Source: Rubrivirga sp. SAORIC476 (GTDB lineage Bacteria > Bacteroidota > Rhodothermia > Rhodothermales > Rubricoccaceae). Taken from it: DNA of 64,000 bases. Location of the stretch: positions 248,001 to 312,000 of the forward strand of contig NZ_MVOI01000006.1 of the NCBI RefSeq assembly GCF_002283555.1. The letters are read 5' to 3'. How positions within the stretch are numbered: position 1 is the stretch's first letter; every line of letters starts with the position of its first letter. This document shows positions 18,550 through 27,645 of the stretch, in pieces. The notes beneath the pieces were generated by a model. It saw only the letters and a list, made by a program, of their open reading frames with translations. It was not told the origin of the DNA and made no database searches. Both the position numbers and the translations under genes were made by a program.

Positions 18550-21500
18550 CTAGTCGTCTGAGCCGAGGGGAGCGCCGGTGGAGGCACCGGGAGCGGGGAT
18601 GGACGCCGCCGACCCGATCCCGAAGGACGGGTTGACGGAGATGCCGAGCGAGAACGAGGTCCCGCGGGCGTACTCGAGGAAGGGCGAGACCTCGGTGACG
18701 CCGTTGAGCGTGAGGCCGCTCACGTCGTAGGCCTCGCGGTACGTCGAGCCGAGGAGGTTCTTGACCGAGCCCTTGAGCGTGAACCGCCCGAAGAGCTGCT
18801 GCGAGGCCGTCAGGTCGAGCTGCGGCGAGGGCCGCTCGTAGACGTCCGGCAGGGGGTTGCCGACGCGCGACAGGCGCGGGCCGGAGACGTTGAAGAAGAC
18901 GCCCGCGGAGGTGCCGCGGAGGGCGTCGTCGTAGGTCAGGTTCGCGTTGAGCAGGTAGGGGCTCTGGCCCTGGAGGTCGCGCGTGTCGGACGCGTTCGGG
19001 TTGAGCTCGCGGCGGGCCTCCAGCTCGCGGTCCGAGATCGTGATGCTGGACGCGGTCAGCGAGAGGTTCGCCCCCAGCGAGAGGCGCTCGCCGAGCACGC
19101 CGCCGAGGCCGAAGAGGGCGAGCCGCTGGCGGACCTCGAACTCCGCTCCCAGGACGTCCGCCTGGTCCACGTTGGCGTACGACGTGGCGCCGTTCTCGGC
19201 GTCCGTGATGACGCGCTCGATGGGGTTGGTCAGCCGCTTGTAGTAACCGCTGACGGCGAGGATCTGGCCGGGCGCGTTGAACCACTCCCAGCGGAGGTCG
19301 AGGTTGGTGATGAGCGTCCTCTCCAGGCCCGGGTTGCCCTGCAGGGCGCCGTCGGAGGTGAAGTCGTAGGTCGTGACCGGGGCGATCTCGCGGAACGTCG
19401 GCCGGGCGAGCGTGCGGGTCGCGGCGGCGCGCAGGTTCATCCGGTCGGAGAGGCCGAGGACCACGTTGAGCGACGGCAGCACGTCGGTGTAGCGCCGGTC
19501 GGTGCCGAGGTAGTCGGTGCCGTCGAGCGTGACGCGCTGGTCCTCGGGCGTGTCGTCGGCGGCGAGGGCCTGCGAGGCGACGAACAGGCGGGAGGCTTCG
19601 AAGCGGGCGCCCGCGATCAGCCGGAGGCGGCCCAGGCCGACCTCGGCCATGCCGTAGGCCGCGCCGACGTCGAACTGGCCGTCGTACTGGTTCTGGTCGC
19701 GCGTCGCGTCAACGAGGAAGTGGCCGAACTCGTAGCGCGTGATCTCGCCGGCGCTGTTGGTGCGGGTGTCCACCACGCCGACGTTGTCGGGCGAGAGATA
19801 GGCGCCCAGGGCGGTGCCGTCGGTGCCGCCCAGGGCGACGCCGCGGTCGAGTTCGTAGAAGAAGAACCGCTCGTTGTAGCCGCGGTCGGTGCGCTCGGCC
19901 AGGCCGCCCACCTTGAGCTGCGCCCCGCTGCCGAAGGCGCGGAAGGGGAGCGTCAGGTCGAGCGCACCGCTGGCGAGCTGCTCGTCGAGGTCACGGAAGT
20001 AGCGCTGCGGTCCGGGCGGCGTGCCGACGAGCGAGTAGGCCGTGGTGACGGTGCCGTCGTCGTCCTCACGCTCGGAGGCGCGGATGGCCGCCTGGCGGAG
20101 GTCCGGCTGGTCGAGGAGCGTCCGCGCGACGTTGGCGCGCCAGTCGACCTCCAGGTTGCCGAGGCGCGGGGCGACGTGCTCGCCGCGGAGCTGTGCCGAG
20201 GTGAGCGTCCGCTCGGTGTAGCCCGTCACGATGTCGGTCACCGGCGTGCCCTCGCCGAGCACGTTGTCGACGCCATCGAGCGTCCGCGCCTCGCTCTCGG
20301 TGACGTGGCTGAAGAGCGTGTTGAGCGCGATCTCGTTGGTGCTGCCGAGCCGGTACGCGAGGTTCGCGATGCCGCCGATCGTGGCCGACTGCGTCGCGCG
20401 GCGGTCCGTCCGGAACTGCGTCGTGTCGACGGACACGAGGCCAGAGGTCGCGTCGCGGCCGGTCAGGTCGACGCGCGACAGGGTGCCGTTGTCGTAGTAG
20501 CTCGCGCCCTGGTCGGCCGTCAGCCCGACGATGTAGCCGAGCGCGTTCCCGCCCAGCGGGATCCGGTCGCCGATGGAGGCCGAGAAGCTGCCCGTGACGG
20601 GGATGGTCCCCTCCGAGGGCGCCACCATCGGGGTGAGCGCGTTCGAGAGGTCGTTGAGCGCGGCCGAGGCGGCGGCGTCCTGGCGGACGAGCGGCCCGGT
20701 GCCCGGCCCGTCGGGCCCGTCGAGGCGGGTCGTCGGGCGGGTGAACGCTTCGCGCGGCGTGTTCGCGAGCAGGTCCGGGATGGCGAGGTCCCCCGCGCCG
20801 AACCGGAACGGGCTGACGCCCTGCACCGGGTCCACGAGGAACGCGTCGCCCGGGATCGCCTCGGTCGAGAAGCCGGACGAGACCGAGATCGAGGACGAGA
20901 ACGCGTCCGGGAAGGAGCGCGTCGTGATGTCGACGAGGCCGCCGGAGAAGCTGCCCGGCTTGTCCGGCGTAAAGGTCTTCAGCGTGACGATGTTCTCCAG
21001 GAAGCCCGCCGGGAAGAGGTCGAACTGGACGGCCCGGCGGTCGGGGTCGGCGGTGGGGAGGACGGCGCCGTTGAGCTGCGTGTTGGCGTAGCGATCGCCG
21101 AGGCCGCGCACGAAGACATACTGGCCGCCCTGGACGCTCGCGCCGGTGACGCGCTCCATGGCGTCGCCGGCGTCGGAGGCGCCGCTCTGGGCGATGGTCT
21201 CGGCCGAGATGGCGTCCGACACCTGCGCCGCCCGCGCGCGGACGCGCAGCAGGCCGGCCTCGCTGTTGGTCGCGATGATCTCCTCCGCCTCGACGATGAC
21301 CTCCGCGAGCGTGGCGTCGGTCGTCAGCGTGATGTTGATCGTCTGCGTCTGCCCGGCGGCGATCTCGACGCCCGTCACGACCTGCGTCGCGTAGCCCACG
21401 AACGAGTAGCGGACCGTGTACGACCCGACCGGCAGCCGGTCGATCCGGTACTCGCCGTCGATGGTGGTCGCGGCGCCGGTGCCCTGCTCGACGACGAGGA

Positions 21501-21666
21501 TGCTGGCGCCGGGGAGCCCGCCCCCGAAGTCACCGTCGACGACGGTCCCGGCGAGGACGCCCGTCTGGGCGGCGGCGAGGCCGGGTGCGAGGAGGAGGAC
21601 CAGCAGGGCGGCGAGGCGTCGCGCTTGCCCGAGGGCCCGCGGCGTGCGGGGAGTCTGAAGCGACAT
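18550..21666 (-). CDS. TonB-dependent outer-membrane receptor
   Basis: A 1038-residue receptor. A signal peptide (about 18-34) leads into a carboxypeptidase-like regulatory domain (GTVVDGDFGGGLPGASILV, IDGEYRIDRLPVGSYTVRYS), then the plug (ASVQGGQYVFVRGLGDRYAN, GSFSGGLVDITTRSFP) and a long beta-barrel. The domain order is SusC-like but no SusD gene is adjacent; instead a T9SS cargo gene follows. Energy comes from TonB-ExbBD across the periplasm. Four 11-bp direct repeats 103-146 bp upstream (21769-21812) suggest control by an OmpR/PhoB-type regulator. Confidence 0.93.
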   Translation of the reverse strand: MSLQTPRTPRALGQARRLAALLVLLLAPGLAAAQTGVLAGTVVDGDFGGGLPGASILVVEQGTGAATTIDGEYRIDRLPVGSYTVRYSFVGYATQVVTGVEIAAGQTQTINITLTTDATLAEVIVEAEEIIATNSEAGLLRVRARAAQVSDAISAETIAQSGASDAGDAMERVTGASVQGGQYVFVRGLGDRYANTQLNGAVLPTADPDRRAVQFDLFPAGFLENIVTLKTFTPDKPGSFSGGLVDITTRSFPDAFSSSISVSSGFSTEAIPGDAFLVDPVQGVSPFRFGAGDLAIPDLLANTPREAFTRPTTRLDGPDGPGTGPLVRQDAAASAALNDLSNALTPMVAPSEGTIPVTGSFSASIGDRIPLGGNALGYIVGLTADQGASYYDNGTLSRVDLTGRDATSGLVSVDTTQFRTDRRATQSATIGGIANLAYRLGSTNEIALNTLFSHVTESEARTLDGVDNVLGEGTPVTDIVTGYTERTLTSAQLRGEHVAPRLGNLEVDWRANVARTLLDQPDLRQAAIRASEREDDDGTVTTAYSLVGTPPGPQRYFRDLDEQLASGALDLTLPFRAFGSGAQLKVGGLAERTDRGYNERFFFYELDRGVALGGTDGTALGAYLSPDNVGVVDTRTNSAGEITRYEFGHFLVDATRDQNQYDGQFDVGAAYGMAEVGLGRLRLIAGARFEASRLFVASQALAADDTPEDQRVTLDGTDYLGTDRRYTDVLPSLNVVLGLSDRMNLRAAATRTLARPTFREIAPVTTYDFTSDGALQGNPGLERTLITNLDLRWEWFNAPGQILAVSGYYKRLTNPIERVITDAENGATSYANVDQADVLGAEFEVRQRLALFGLGGVLGERLSLGANLSLTASSITISDRELEARRELNPNASDTRDLQGQSPYLLNANLTYDDALRGTSAGVFFNVSGPRLSRVGNPLPDVYERPSPQLDLTASQQLFGRFTLKGSVKNLLGSTYREAYDVSGLTLNGVTEVSPFLEYARGTSFSLGISVNPSFGIGSAASIPAPGASTGAPLGSDD

Positions 21667-21768
21667 GGGGAGAGGAGGTGTGGGAGTCCCGGCCGGGGCC
21701 GAGCGAATGCAGGTGGCGAGAGGCCGTGGGGGCCTCTCTGCCCGTCGGGAGTCACGCTACCGGATCGG

Positions 21769-21812
21769 GGTTACGTCGCGGTTACCCGGCCATTACCCCA
21801 CCGTTACCCACC
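21769..21812. promoter_or_regulatory. Four tandem 11-bp direct repeats (PHO-box-like operator)
   Basis: Four consecutive 11-bp units start at 21769, 21780, 21791 and 21802: GGTTACGTCGC, GGTTACCCGGC, CATTACCCCAC, CGTTACCCACC. TTAC recurs at exactly 11-bp spacing. OmpR/PhoB-family regulators bind direct repeats of this spacing, and actinobacterial PhoP boxes have a similar GTTCACC core. The block lies between the divergent TonB receptor (start 21666) and MFS gene (start 21986); the rest of this 319-bp gap holds nothing else I can call. Confidence 0.5.
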
Positions 21813-21904
21813 TCAGATTCCGATGAAGGACCACTGAATAGCCTGCCCTCTGCGGCGCTCCGGGCGAGCGGGAGCCGGGCCACGGCCCTTCTGCGTCGCG
21901 CGCT

Positions 21905-21926
21905 CCGCCTTGGCGCCGAGGCGGGC
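21905..21926. repeat. Dispersed palindrome copy (CCGCCTTGG / CCGAGGCGG)
   Basis: A near-perfect 9-bp inverted repeat with a 2-nt centre, followed by GC. It matches the intergenic palindrome family at 14441, 23367, 43335, 46815 and 51534. It lies in the leader region of the MFS gene. Confidence 0.4.
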
Positions 21927-21985
21927 ACCCCGCCATCGGCCGACCGAACCTTTCTTCCCGTCCCGCCGTCTCTTTCCGACACCTG

Positions 21986-23275
21986 TTGCAACAGACGCTG
22001 CCGACTTCCCCGCTTCGCACCACGGCGACCCTGTTCGCCCTCTGGCTCCTCGTCTTCACGGCGGCCAGCCAGACGATCATCATCACGCCGATCCTGCCGC
22101 TCATCGGGGAGGAACTGGGCGTGGGCACCGGTCCGCTGGGGCTGCTGGTGTCGGTGTATTCGTGGGTGCTGGCGTTCGCGGCCCTCGTGATGGGGCCCAT
22201 CTCCGACCGGATCGGCCGGCGGCGCGTGCTGATCGTCGGCTCGGGGGCGCTCGTGGTGGCGCTGGCGCTGCACGGCCTGGCGGACTCGTTCGACACGCTC
22301 CTCGGCATGCGCGTGCTGGCGGGCGCGGGCGGCGGCATCCTGTCGGGCGCCGCGGTCAGCTACGTCGGCGACGCGTTCCCGTACGAGCGGCGCGGGTGGG
22401 CGACGGGCTGGGTGATGAGCGGCGTCCCGTTCGGGCTCGTGCTGGGCATCCCGCTGGGGCGGGCGCTGGCCGTCGCGTACGGCTTCCGGATGCCGTTCGT
22501 CGCGTTCGCCGCCGTGATGGCCGTCGCGTTCGTGCTCATCCTGACGGTGGTGCCCCAGCCGGACGTCCGCCTGTCCGCGTCGCGGCCGACCGTGCGGGGG
22601 TCGCTGCGTCAGTACTGGGACCTGCTGGTCGGGCCCGGCGGGACGGGCGCCGCCGCGGCGACCTACTTCCTGATGTACTTCGGACTGGGGCTGCTGATCG
22701 TCTACCTCCCGCAGTGGCTGACGACGCAGTTCCCGCTGGAGGTGTCGCTCTTCGGCGAGCCGCTGACGGTGTTCGGGCTGCCGCTCGACTTCATCGCGAC
22801 GCTCTTCCTGGTGGGCGGCATCGTGAGCGTGATCGTGAGTCCGCGCGCCGGGACGCTCTCGGACGCGATCGGGCGGAAGCCGCTCATTCTGGCCTCGTGC
22901 CTCGGGCTGGCCGTGGTGACGGCTGCGCTGCCGTTCGTGGTCGTCGAGCGGTGGGTCGCGTACCCGCTCTACATCGCCATCATGGGGTTCTTCTCGCTCC
23001 GCATGGCGCCGCTCCAGGCGTTGCTGACGGCGCTCGTGCCCGGCCGACAGCGCGGCGCGTTCCTGTCGCTGACCATCGCCGTCGGGCAGATCGGGACGGG
23101 CGTGGGCGCGGCGCTGGGCGGGGTGCTCTACGCGACCTACGGCTACCCGGCCAACACGACCGCCTCGACGGTGATGATCCTGCTGATGGCGGCCTTCGTG
23201 TGGGCCTGGCTCCCGGAGCCGACCGGGCAGGCTACCGACGCGCCGGTGCGGGTCCCGTCCGAGGAGTGCACCTAG
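21986..23275 (+). CDS. MFS transporter
   Basis: A 429-residue major facilitator with about 12 hydrophobic helices. The conserved loop after helix 2 reads MGPISDRIGRRRVLIVGSG (G-x3-D-x2-G-R-R), and SPRAGTLSDAIGRKP repeats it in the second half. The helix 4-5 region (VSYVGDAFPYERRGWATGWV) resembles drug/sugar exporters of the Bcr/arabinose-efflux type. No ATG is available; TTG 21986 gives a start just before the first helix. It is divergent from the TonB receptor. The substrate is unknown. Confidence 0.88.
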   Translation: MQQTLPTSPLRTTATLFALWLLVFTAASQTIIITPILPLIGEELGVGTGPLGLLVSVYSWVLAFAALVMGPISDRIGRRRVLIVGSGALVVALALHGLADSFDTLLGMRVLAGAGGGILSGAAVSYVGDAFPYERRGWATGWVMSGVPFGLVLGIPLGRALAVAYGFRMPFVAFAAVMAVAFVLILTVVPQPDVRLSASRPTVRGSLRQYWDLLVGPGGTGAAAATYFLMYFGLGLLIVYLPQWLTTQFPLEVSLFGEPLTVFGLPLDFIATLFLVGGIVSVIVSPRAGTLSDAIGRKPLILASCLGLAVVTAALPFVVVERWVAYPLYIAIMGFFSLRMAPLQALLTALVPGRQRGAFLSLTIAVGQIGTGVGAALGGVLYATYGYPANTTASTVMILLMAAFVWAWLPEPTGQATDAPVRVPSEECT

Positions 23276-23366
23276 AGCGAATCGCAGGTCGGTACGGGGG
23301 ACTGGAGCCAGCATCCACCTGCACCTCGTAGCCCATACCTGCCCAAAGGACGATCCGGGGCGGCCC

Positions 23367-23382
23367 GCCTCGGCCCCGAGGC
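23367..23382. repeat. Dispersed palindrome copy (GCCTCGG / CCGAGGC)
   Basis: A 7-bp inverted repeat with a CC centre, in the gap between the convergent MFS and dnaN genes. A member of the intergenic CCTCGG palindrome family; it may add to termination. Confidence 0.4.
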
Positions 23383-23484
23383 CGGCGCAGACGGCCGCAC
23401 GTCCCGTGTCGTGGGGCTGTCTCACTGTATGGCCCTGCCGCCCTCGGTGCGGCCGTCGAGCGTCGTATCGCCAGCACACGAACA

Positions 23485-23514
23485 CGCCCCGGCCGACGTG
23501 GGTCGACCGGGGCG
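23485..23514. terminator. Hairpin downstream of dnaN
   Basis: An inverted repeat with CGCCCCGG / CCGGGGCG arms, plus CGAC / GTCG pairing inside, 25 bp past the dnaN stop (minus strand). There is no U-run. Confidence 0.5.
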
Positions 23515-23538
23515 CAGAGCGGCGCGAGGCAGAGGCGC

Positions 23539-24670
23539 CTACGCGTACGTGTTGAGCATGACCGGCATGATGAGCATCAGCAGTTCCTCGCCGTCGGCCC
23601 CCTCGGCGGGGGAGACGACGCCGGCGCGGTTGGGCGACGAGAACTCGAACACGACGTCCTCGCCGTCGACGTTGGACAAGACCTCCTGGAGGTACTGCGA
23701 GTTGAAGCCGATCTCCATCGGCTCGGCGTCGTAGTCGCAGAGGACGCGCTCCTTGGCCTCGGAGGCGCGCTCGATGTCCTCCGCGGAGACCGTCAGCGCG
23801 TCGGCGCCGAGGGCGAGGCGGATCTGGTGCGTCATGGACGACGAGTAGAGGGCCACGCGGCGGACGGCCGCCAGCATGGCGTCGCGGCCGACCGTCAGCC
23901 GCTTCTCGTTCTCGACCGGGATGACGGCCTCGTAGTTGGGGTACTGCTCCTCGATGAGCCGCCCGATCACCTGCGTGTCGCCGAAGTCGAAGCCGACGTA
24001 GCCGGACGCGATGCGGATCGTGCAGGTGCCCTCGCTCGCGGCCTTGCCCGCCAGCGCGAGCGCGCCCGCGGGCACGATCACGTCGACGGGCTGCTCGGCC
24101 GTGATGCCGTCGGCGACGAGCTTGACGAGCCGGTGGCCGTCGGTGGCGACGATGGTCGCGTTCTCCGGGCGGACCTGGAACAGCACGCCCATCATGGCCG
24201 GGCGGAGGGCGTCCTTGCTCGCCGCGAAGCCGGTCTTGTCGATGGCGTGCTTGACGAGCGCACCCTCGGCCGTGATGGCCTGCGCACCGTCGAGCGACGG
24301 CAGCGCCGGGTAGTCGCCCCCGTCGAAGCCGACCATCTTGTAGCGCCCCTGGTCGGTGGTCAGCTCGATGTTGAACTCGGCGTCGGTGGCGACGGTGACC
24401 GAGAGGTCGGGGAGCGCGCGGAGCGTGTCCAGCAGGCGGCGCGCCGGGACGGCGATGCGCTGCTTGGCCTCGGTGCCGTTCTGCTCGAAGGTCACCGGCA
24501 GCCGCTGCACGATCGAGATCTCGAGGTCGGTCGCGGCGATGCGCAACGTGCCCTCCTCGCGCTCGAAGAGGACGCACTCCAGGATGGGCAGGGTGCTCTT
24601 GGACGGGACGGCCCCGTTGACGGTCGAGAGCGCCCGGAGGAGGTCGGCGCTGGAGACGGTAAACTTCATG
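23539..24670 (-). CDS. dnaN: DNA polymerase III beta subunit (sliding clamp)
   Basis: A 376-residue beta clamp. MKFTVSSADLLRALSTVNGAVPSKSTLPILECVLF is the family N-terminus; IAATDLEISI, VATDGHRLVK and the C-terminal LLMLIMPVMLNTYA (peptide-binding groove of the third domain) are characteristic. ATG 24670 is exactly at the conserved start, rejecting an upstream ATG at 24822. The clamp tethers the replicative polymerase and many repair factors. dnaA, recF and gyrB are not beside it, so this is not the canonical origin cluster. Confidence 0.97.
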
Positions 24671-24820
24671 GTCGGAGGGGGAGACGGCCTCGGTATCGGC
24701 CGGAAAACTGTCGGATCAAGAACGTACGCCGGAGCGCGCCGGACGGTCCACCGGAGGGCGTGAAAACCGGCGACGGGTTTCCTCGGTGGCGACCTTGCCA
24801 CCGCTCTGCCTGCCTGCGCC

Positions 24821-25633
24821 ATGTCCGTCTCGCCGCTCTCCCGCCCCGACGTCTGGAACGCCGTCGCGACCGGCTACACCGCCGATCTGGTCCCGCTCTT
24901 CGCGGCGTACGCGCGCGACGCGCTCCGTCTGGCCGCGCTGCCCCCTGGGGCGCGCGTGCTCGACGTGGCGGCGGGGCCGGGCACCCTGGCACTGCTCGCC
25001 GCCGAGCACGCGTCGGAGGTGGTCGCGGTCGACTTCGCGGCCGAGATGATCGCGACGCTGCGCCGCCGGGTCGCCGAGGCGGGCGTCGGGACGGTCACCG
25101 CCATTGAGGCGGACGGGCAGGCGCTTCCGTTCGACGCCGGCCGGTTCGACGCGGTCTTCTCGATGTTCGGCCTCATCTTCTTCCCGGATCCTGGGGCCGG
25201 GCTGCGCGAGGCGCGCCGTGTGCTCGTGCCGGGCGGGCGGATCGCGGTGTCCAGCTGGGCGCCGCTCGGCGGCATCCCGCTGCTGAGCGCCTGCTTCCGG
25301 GCGATGAAGGCGCACCTGCCGTGGCTCCCCTTCGGCGACGAGACCGCCCCGTTCGGCGATCCGGAGTCGCTCATCGACGCGCTGCAGGGGGCGGGCTTCG
25401 AGGACGTGGCGGTCCACACCGTCGAGCACCGGGCCGACGCCGCCTCGGTGGCGGCGTTCTGGGAGACGAACGAGCGGAGTTCGGCGCCGCTGGTGCTCCT
25501 CCGGCAGCAACTGAGTGCTGCCGAGTGGGAGGCGTTGGGGGCGAGCGTCGTCGACCAGCTCCGGCGGGAGTTCGGGGAGGGCGAGGTCGCGATGGCCTGG
25601 CCCGCCCGGATCGCGGTCGGCACGAAGCGCTGA
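24821..25633 (+). CDS. Class I SAM-dependent methyltransferase
   Basis: A 270-residue methyltransferase of the UbiE/Methyltransf_11 type. Motif I is VLDVAAGPGTLALLAAEHA (about residues 46-64), the acidic post-I strand is VVAVDFAAEMI, motif II is FDAVFSMFGLIFFPDP and motif III is EARRVLVPGGRIAVSSW. The substrate is not evident. It is divergent from dnaN with a 150-bp shared upstream region. The stop is followed by a clear hairpin at 25671-25700. Confidence 0.88.
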   Translation: MSVSPLSRPDVWNAVATGYTADLVPLFAAYARDALRLAALPPGARVLDVAAGPGTLALLAAEHASEVVAVDFAAEMIATLRRRVAEAGVGTVTAIEADGQALPFDAGRFDAVFSMFGLIFFPDPGAGLREARRVLVPGGRIAVSSWAPLGGIPLLSACFRAMKAHLPWLPFGDETAPFGDPESLIDALQGAGFEDVAVHTVEHRADAASVAAFWETNERSSAPLVLLRQQLSAAEWEALGASVVDQLRREFGEGEVAMAWPARIAVGTKR

Positions 25634-25670
25634 CTGGGCCCTCTGTGGTGCCGAGGCGGGCAGACGCAAC

Positions 25671-25700
25671 GCGCCCCGCCAGCGACAGCCAGCGGGGCGC
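25671..25700. terminator. Bidirectional hairpin between convergent genes
   Basis: A perfect 9-bp inverted repeat (GCGCCCCGC / GCGGGGCGC, 12-nt loop) between the methyltransferase stop (25633) and the convergent DUF2911 gene stop (25725). Confidence 0.55.
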
Positions 25701-25724
25701 ACGGCGGCGGCGAGGGGCCGGGGC

Positions 25725-26336
25725 CTACATGCCTGCCTCGGTGATCGTGACCGGCACGCCGACGGTCCCCCAGTGGAGGATCATCGTGGCCGAGTCCTCG
25801 GTCACGTCGGCGAAGCGGATCTCGAACTGCTCCTGCATCGGGGCGTCAGTGATCGGCTCGGCCATGACGCGGGCCTGGTCGGCGGCCTCGTCGTAGTTCA
25901 TCGAGCCCCACTGCTCGGCGGTCGTGTTGAAGATGACCGTCCAGGTGTCGCCGGGGATGGTGAAGAGGCCGTAGGTGCCCGCGGGCACCCTCGTGCCGTT
26001 GACCATCACGTCGCCGGCAAAGGTGATGGCGGAGGCCTCGTTGGCGCCGGTCCGCCAGACGCTGCCGGCGGGGGCGAGCGTGGCGCCGTCGGCGAAGTAG
26101 GTCCGGTCGTTGAGGCTGGGGCGGCCGTAGTGGACCATCACGTTGGTGGTGCCGACGGTGGTCATGACGCCGCCGTTGGGGCTGACGCGGGCGTCGTCGG
26201 TGCCGCGCATGGGCGGCATCATGTGGTGGTCGGCCATGGCGCCGTCGTGGTCCATGGAGTGGTCCATGCCGCCGTCCTGGGCGCAGGCGGAGGCGACGAC
26301 GAACAGGCCGAGGAGGAGGGGGAAGAAACGAGTCAT
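25725..26336 (-). CDS. DUF2911 domain lipoprotein
   Basis: A 203-residue probable lipoprotein with lipobox VVASAC at residues 14-19. A His/Met-rich stretch follows (GGMDHSMDHDGAMADHHMM), which could bind copper or another soft metal. The remainder is a DUF2911 domain: ARVSPNGGVMTTVGTTNVMVHYGRPSLNDR, GSVWRTGANEASAITFAGDV and GTYGLFTIPG are the family hallmarks. Its role is unknown. It is a single gene, with convergent and divergent neighbours. Confidence 0.85.
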   Translation of the reverse strand: MTRFFPLLLGLFVVASACAQDGGMDHSMDHDGAMADHHMMPPMRGTDDARVSPNGGVMTTVGTTNVMVHYGRPSLNDRTYFADGATLAPAGSVWRTGANEASAITFAGDVMVNGTRVPAGTYGLFTIPGDTWTVIFNTTAEQWGSMNYDEAADQARVMAEPITDAPMQEQFEIRFADVTEDSATMILHWGTVGVPVTITEAGM

Positions 26337-26541
26337 GTGTCGGGTCGAGGGAAGGGGGAGGTCGCCGAACCGCTTCCAGGGCGGCCGGGATCCCTCGGTC
26401 CCGCGCGGGCCGGCGAGGGACGCGGCGTTCCCTCCGGCTCAGCGCAGAGTCATGGAGGGACGCTCCCCCCATCCGCCGCGCTCAGCGGCGACAGATAGAC
26501 CCTCCCACATATGCGGCCGCGCGCTGGGCCGTGGCTGGGCG

Positions 26542-27645
26542 TCACTCGGCGACGGCGCGAGCCACGGCCAGCACATCCGCCAGCACGCCCGCCGCCGTCA
26601 CCTGTGCGCCCGCGCCGGGGCCGCGCACGACGATGGGCGAGGCCGCGTAGCGCTCGGTCGTGATCTCGACCAGGTTGTCGGCGCCGGAGAGCGTGCCCAG
26701 CGGCGAGCCCGCCGGGACGGCCACGGTGCCGACGCGGAGCTGGGGGCGCCCGCCCTCCACCCGCACCTCGCCGACGTAGCGGAGCCGCCTGCCCTCCGCC
26801 TCCGCCTCGGCGACGCGGCGGGACCAGTCGGCGTCAGCCGCGGCGAGCGCGTCGGGGACGAGGGTGACCGGCACGCCGACGGCCTCGGATGGGACCAGGC
26901 TCTCGACCTCCACATCGCTCCGCTCCACGCGGAGCCCGGCCGAGCGCGCCAGGATAAGCAGCTTGCGGGCCACGTCCTCGCCGGAGAGGTCGTCGCGCAC
27001 GTCGGGCTCGGAGTAGCCCTGCTCGAAGGCGCGCCGGGCGGCGGTCGAGAACGAGGCGCCGCGCTCGATCTGGCCGAACAGGAACGTCATCGTCCCCGAG
27101 AGGACGCCGCGGATGCTCTGGACGCGGTCGCCGGTCGCGACCAGGTCCTCGATCAGGCGGACGAGGGGCAGCCCGGCACCCGCCGTCGTCTCGTAGCGGT
27201 AGTGGACGGCACCGGTCGCGGAGAGCTGGCGGAGGCGGTCGTAGGCGGCCTGCGACCGCGTGTTCGCCAGCTTGCTCGGCGTGACGACGCTCACCCCGGC
27301 CGCCAGCATCGGCTCGACGAGGTCGGCCACCTCGGGCGAGCCGGTGGCGTCGACGAACACGACCGGCGCCCCGGCGGCACGGGCGGCCAGTCGGTTCAGG
27401 ATGGCGGGCCAGTCGGGGGGCGCCGGGTCGAGGGCGGGCGCGGCCGGGTCGAGGCCGCCGAGGTCGAGGCCAGACCGGCTCCGCGTGCAGGCCCCGACGA
27501 GCCGGAGGGTCCCGGGCGCGAGGTCGGCGATCTGCCCGAGCAGCGCGCGACCGACGGTGCCGACGCCCGCGAGGTACACATCGAGGGGGCGGGCGGGGCT
27601 GCCCGCGACGGGGGCGGCGGGGTGGAAGGCGGGAGAGGCGGTCAT
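26542..27645 (-). CDS. hom: Homoserine dehydrogenase
   Basis: A 367-residue monofunctional NAD(P)-dependent homoserine dehydrogenase. The Rossmann motif VYLAGVGTVGRALLGQ is at about 23-38, followed by VDATGSPEVADLVEPMLAAG, VVTPSKLANTR, TTAGAGLPLVRLIEDLVATGD, IRGVLSGTMTFLFGQIE and the catalytic region PDVRDDLSGEDVARKLLILAR. There is no ACT domain, so feedback inhibition by threonine through that domain is not expected. Its ATG overlaps the metX stop by four bases, so it is the last gene of the methionine operon and supplies homoserine to MetX. Confidence 0.95.
   Translation of the reverse strand: MTASPAFHPAAPVAGSPARPLDVYLAGVGTVGRALLGQIADLAPGTLRLVGACTRSRSGLDLGGLDPAAPALDPAPPDWPAILNRLAARAAGAPVVFVDATGSPEVADLVEPMLAAGVSVVTPSKLANTRSQAAYDRLRQLSATGAVHYRYETTAGAGLPLVRLIEDLVATGDRVQSIRGVLSGTMTFLFGQIERGASFSTAARRAFEQGYSEPDVRDDLSGEDVARKLLILARSAGLRVERSDVEVESLVPSEAVGVPVTLVPDALAAADADWSRRVAEAEAEGRRLRYVGEVRVEGGRPQLRVGTVAVPAGSPLGTLSGADNLVEITTERYAASPIVVRGPGAGAQVTAAGVLADVLAVARAVAE

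Noticed and set aside
23539-24820. Replication origin near dnaN
   Set aside because: No dnaA, recF or gyrB neighbours and no obvious cluster of DnaA boxes; dnaN is isolated here. A GC-skew plot of the whole chromosome would decide.
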